From NCBI RefSeq assembly GCF_024166365.1, contig NC_064819.1:1252501-1316500 (forward strand): a stretch of DNA of 64,000 nucleotides, written 5' to 3'. Below the pieces are notes generated by a model that was not told where the DNA came from, searched no databases, and saw only the letters and a list, made by a program, of their open reading frames with translations. A program made the position numbers and the translations under genes. This DNA is from Elephas maximus indicus (lineage: Eukaryota; Chordata; Mammalia; Proboscidea; Elephantidae). Shown here piece by piece: positions 62,511 through 64,000 of the stretch; within the stretch, counting starts at the first letter, position 1; each line of letters starts with the position of its first letter.

Positions 62511-63118
62511 AGTAATCACACAATTTGGATCCACAATCAACAGCCATGGAAGCAGCAGTCAAGAAATCAAAAACCGCATTGCATTGGGCAAACCTGCTGC
62601 AAAGGACCTCTTTAAACTGTGGAAAAGCAAAGATGTCACCTTGAAGACTAAAGTGCACCTGACCCAAGCCATGGTATTTTCAATCGCATCATGTGCATGT
62701 GAAAGCTGTACAATGAATAAGGAAGACCGAAGAAGAGTTGATGACTTTGAATTGTGGTGTTGGCAAAGAATATTGAATATGCCATGGACTGCCAAAAGAA
62801 CGAACAAATCTGTCTCAGAAGTACAGCCAGAACGCTCCTTAGAGGCAAGGATGGCGAGACTGCGTCTTACATACTTTGGACATGTTGTCAGGAGGGATCA
62901 GATCAGTCCCTGGAGAAGGACATCACGCTTGGCAAAGTACAGGGTCAAAAGCAGAAAAGAGGAAGACCCTCAGTGAGGTGGATTGACACAGTGGCTGCAA
63001 CATTGAGCTCAAGCATAACAACAATTGTAAGGATGGTGCAGGACGGGGCAGTGTTTCGTTCTGTTGTGCATAGGGGTCGCTATGAGTTGGAACCGACTTG
63101 ACAGCACCTAACAACAAC
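62511..63118 (+). mobile_element. RTE LINE, 5'-truncated, + orientation, with 11-bp target duplication
   Basis: Flanked by AATCATACGAT (62500-62510) and AATCATACAAT (63119-63129). Encodes the C-terminal part of an RTE ORF with frame changes ([78 protein letters not shown]). This is the best-preserved C-terminal RTE region in the window and resembles BovB-type RTE proteins. Confidence 0.93.
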
Positions 63119-64000
63119 AATCATACAATTCTTGATTCTCTAACTCACATCTGAAGGATGTACTTTTATAGACACACGTAAGGAAGTTCTGCCTGCAGCG
63201 ATATCCATGTACCACTGAGCCTCCCAGCAAATGCTCGCCCCTTCTCTGAAACCCCCAGCCCTGTAGTGTAGTCTGAGTGGTATTTACACTGACATCTCCA
63301 TGAGTTTACTTGTTCTGGGTGGAATGTCCCTAGCTTTGCACCTCCTAGGGCCCCTGAGGCCCCATAGAACTATGATCTAACCTAGAGGAGGGATGGAGAG
63401 GGAGGAAGCAGAGTGATTATTTTACAGCGGTCTGTGGATATGCTCACCCCCACTGGCACCAGGTTTCTGTACAATGCTTTCAAGAAGTGAACTCCCAGGG
63501 AATCAGGGAGCCGGGTCAAGAGGATTTCTCCTTTTGTGTTCCCTGCAGTGCTGGAAGGAAGCCAGAAATCAAGCACAGTGTGCTAAATCCTGTCTGGAAT
63601 TAGAAAGGGCCTAAGAAATAAACACGCAAAATTAAAATGCTGAATACAAGCTCTCCAAATTCACTAGTTAAATAAATGAACCCTTGAGGAAGGCCAGGAT
63701 ACTGCATTCGTGGCCCCTCTCCCCCGCAAAAAAAGGCCTATCTAAAGTCACCAAATGAACAGTCAAGCTTGGGACTGAACCCAACCAGCTTCCCGATCAC
63801 AGCAACCTCCAACAGGACAAGGTTAAGCTCATCAGCCAGCAAGCCATGGAACCAAGACAGACCTCTCTCCAGGGAAGGTCACTGTTCTGTAAACACATGC
63901 GCTGCTCTGTTTCTGTGGTATTTTCATTAGCTCACCCAGAACAAATTCCCTTCTGCCTCCTCGTAGCCTACCAAGTTAATATACCTGGATAGAAAGTTCT

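Larger units (their letters stand above)
57210..64000 (-). other. CCDC80: CCDC80 intron, open at the right edge
   Basis: I searched the - strand for the preceding exon (the segment that should end FLS with two bases of Arg) and did not find it. Holds the repeats listed. 59030-60390 and 63130-64000 show nothing recognised. 59412-59713 has overlapping open frames on both strands without a family signature. Confidence 0.7.

Noticed and set aside
1..64000. A novel defence, biosynthetic or other gene system
   Set aside because: The window has two known vertebrate genes and transposon debris. Nothing in it suggests a coordinated unknown gene set.

Overview
This is a mammalian, intron-rich and repeat-dense genomic window, almost certainly from an afrothere and most likely an elephant. 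The main evidence is dozens of tRNA-headed SINEs of the AfroSINE type. They begin like 'CCCTGGTGGCGCAGTGGTTAAG' split into A-box and B-box sequence and end in 'CTATGAGTCGGAATCGACTCG'. They occur together with a BovB-like RTE LINE that has the same 3' tail, and with L1 copies whose 3' UTR is typical of proboscideans. Species assignment is an inference. No prokaryote-type gene cluster, CRISPR array or other unusual system is present.

Two protein-coding genes are present, arranged tail to tail. SLC35A5, a nucleotide-sugar transporter of the Golgi/ER type, lies on the + strand. All of its coding exons lie inside the window (1717-1846, 7429-7527, 9633-9763, 12450-12517, 19231-20011, 21356-21424) and join into a 425-codon frame. 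The 3' end of CCDC80, a secreted matrix protein, lies on the - strand as its last three coding exons (57106-57209, 54318-54398, 52918-53264). Its 5' exons lie beyond the right edge. The pair SLC35A5-CCDC80 matches human 3q13.2, which supports both identifications.

Layout: 1-1000 holds an LTR-like repeat with a 53-bp minisatellite, followed by RTE and MER5A fragments. 1.7-21.4 kb is the SLC35A5 body, with SINEs, an MLT1-like LTR and a twin-primed RTE in its introns. 21.4-28 kb holds the 3' UTR and intergenic DNA, including a 46-bp minisatellite grown inside a SINE. 28.2-42.95 kb is a nested transposon pile. An L1 was entered by an RTE (30,051-32,388) and by a second, full-length L1 (34,024-41,685), and the second L1 was itself entered by a SINE (35,882-36,036). 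Target-site duplications can be read at every level. 43-49.3 kb holds LTRs, a truncated L1 and simple repeats. 49.3-52.8 kb is largely unrecognised intergenic DNA. 52.9-64 kb is the end of CCDC80 and its introns, with a third copy of the LTR family and a 5'-truncated RTE.

The best second-look items are the nested insertions with readable duplications, the twin-priming inversion of the RTE at 13.5-14.1 kb, the two minisatellites born inside transposons, a NAGNAG acceptor in SLC35A5, a possible intron-retention 3' end of SLC35A5, and two tiny A/T-tract insertions flanked by direct repeats.
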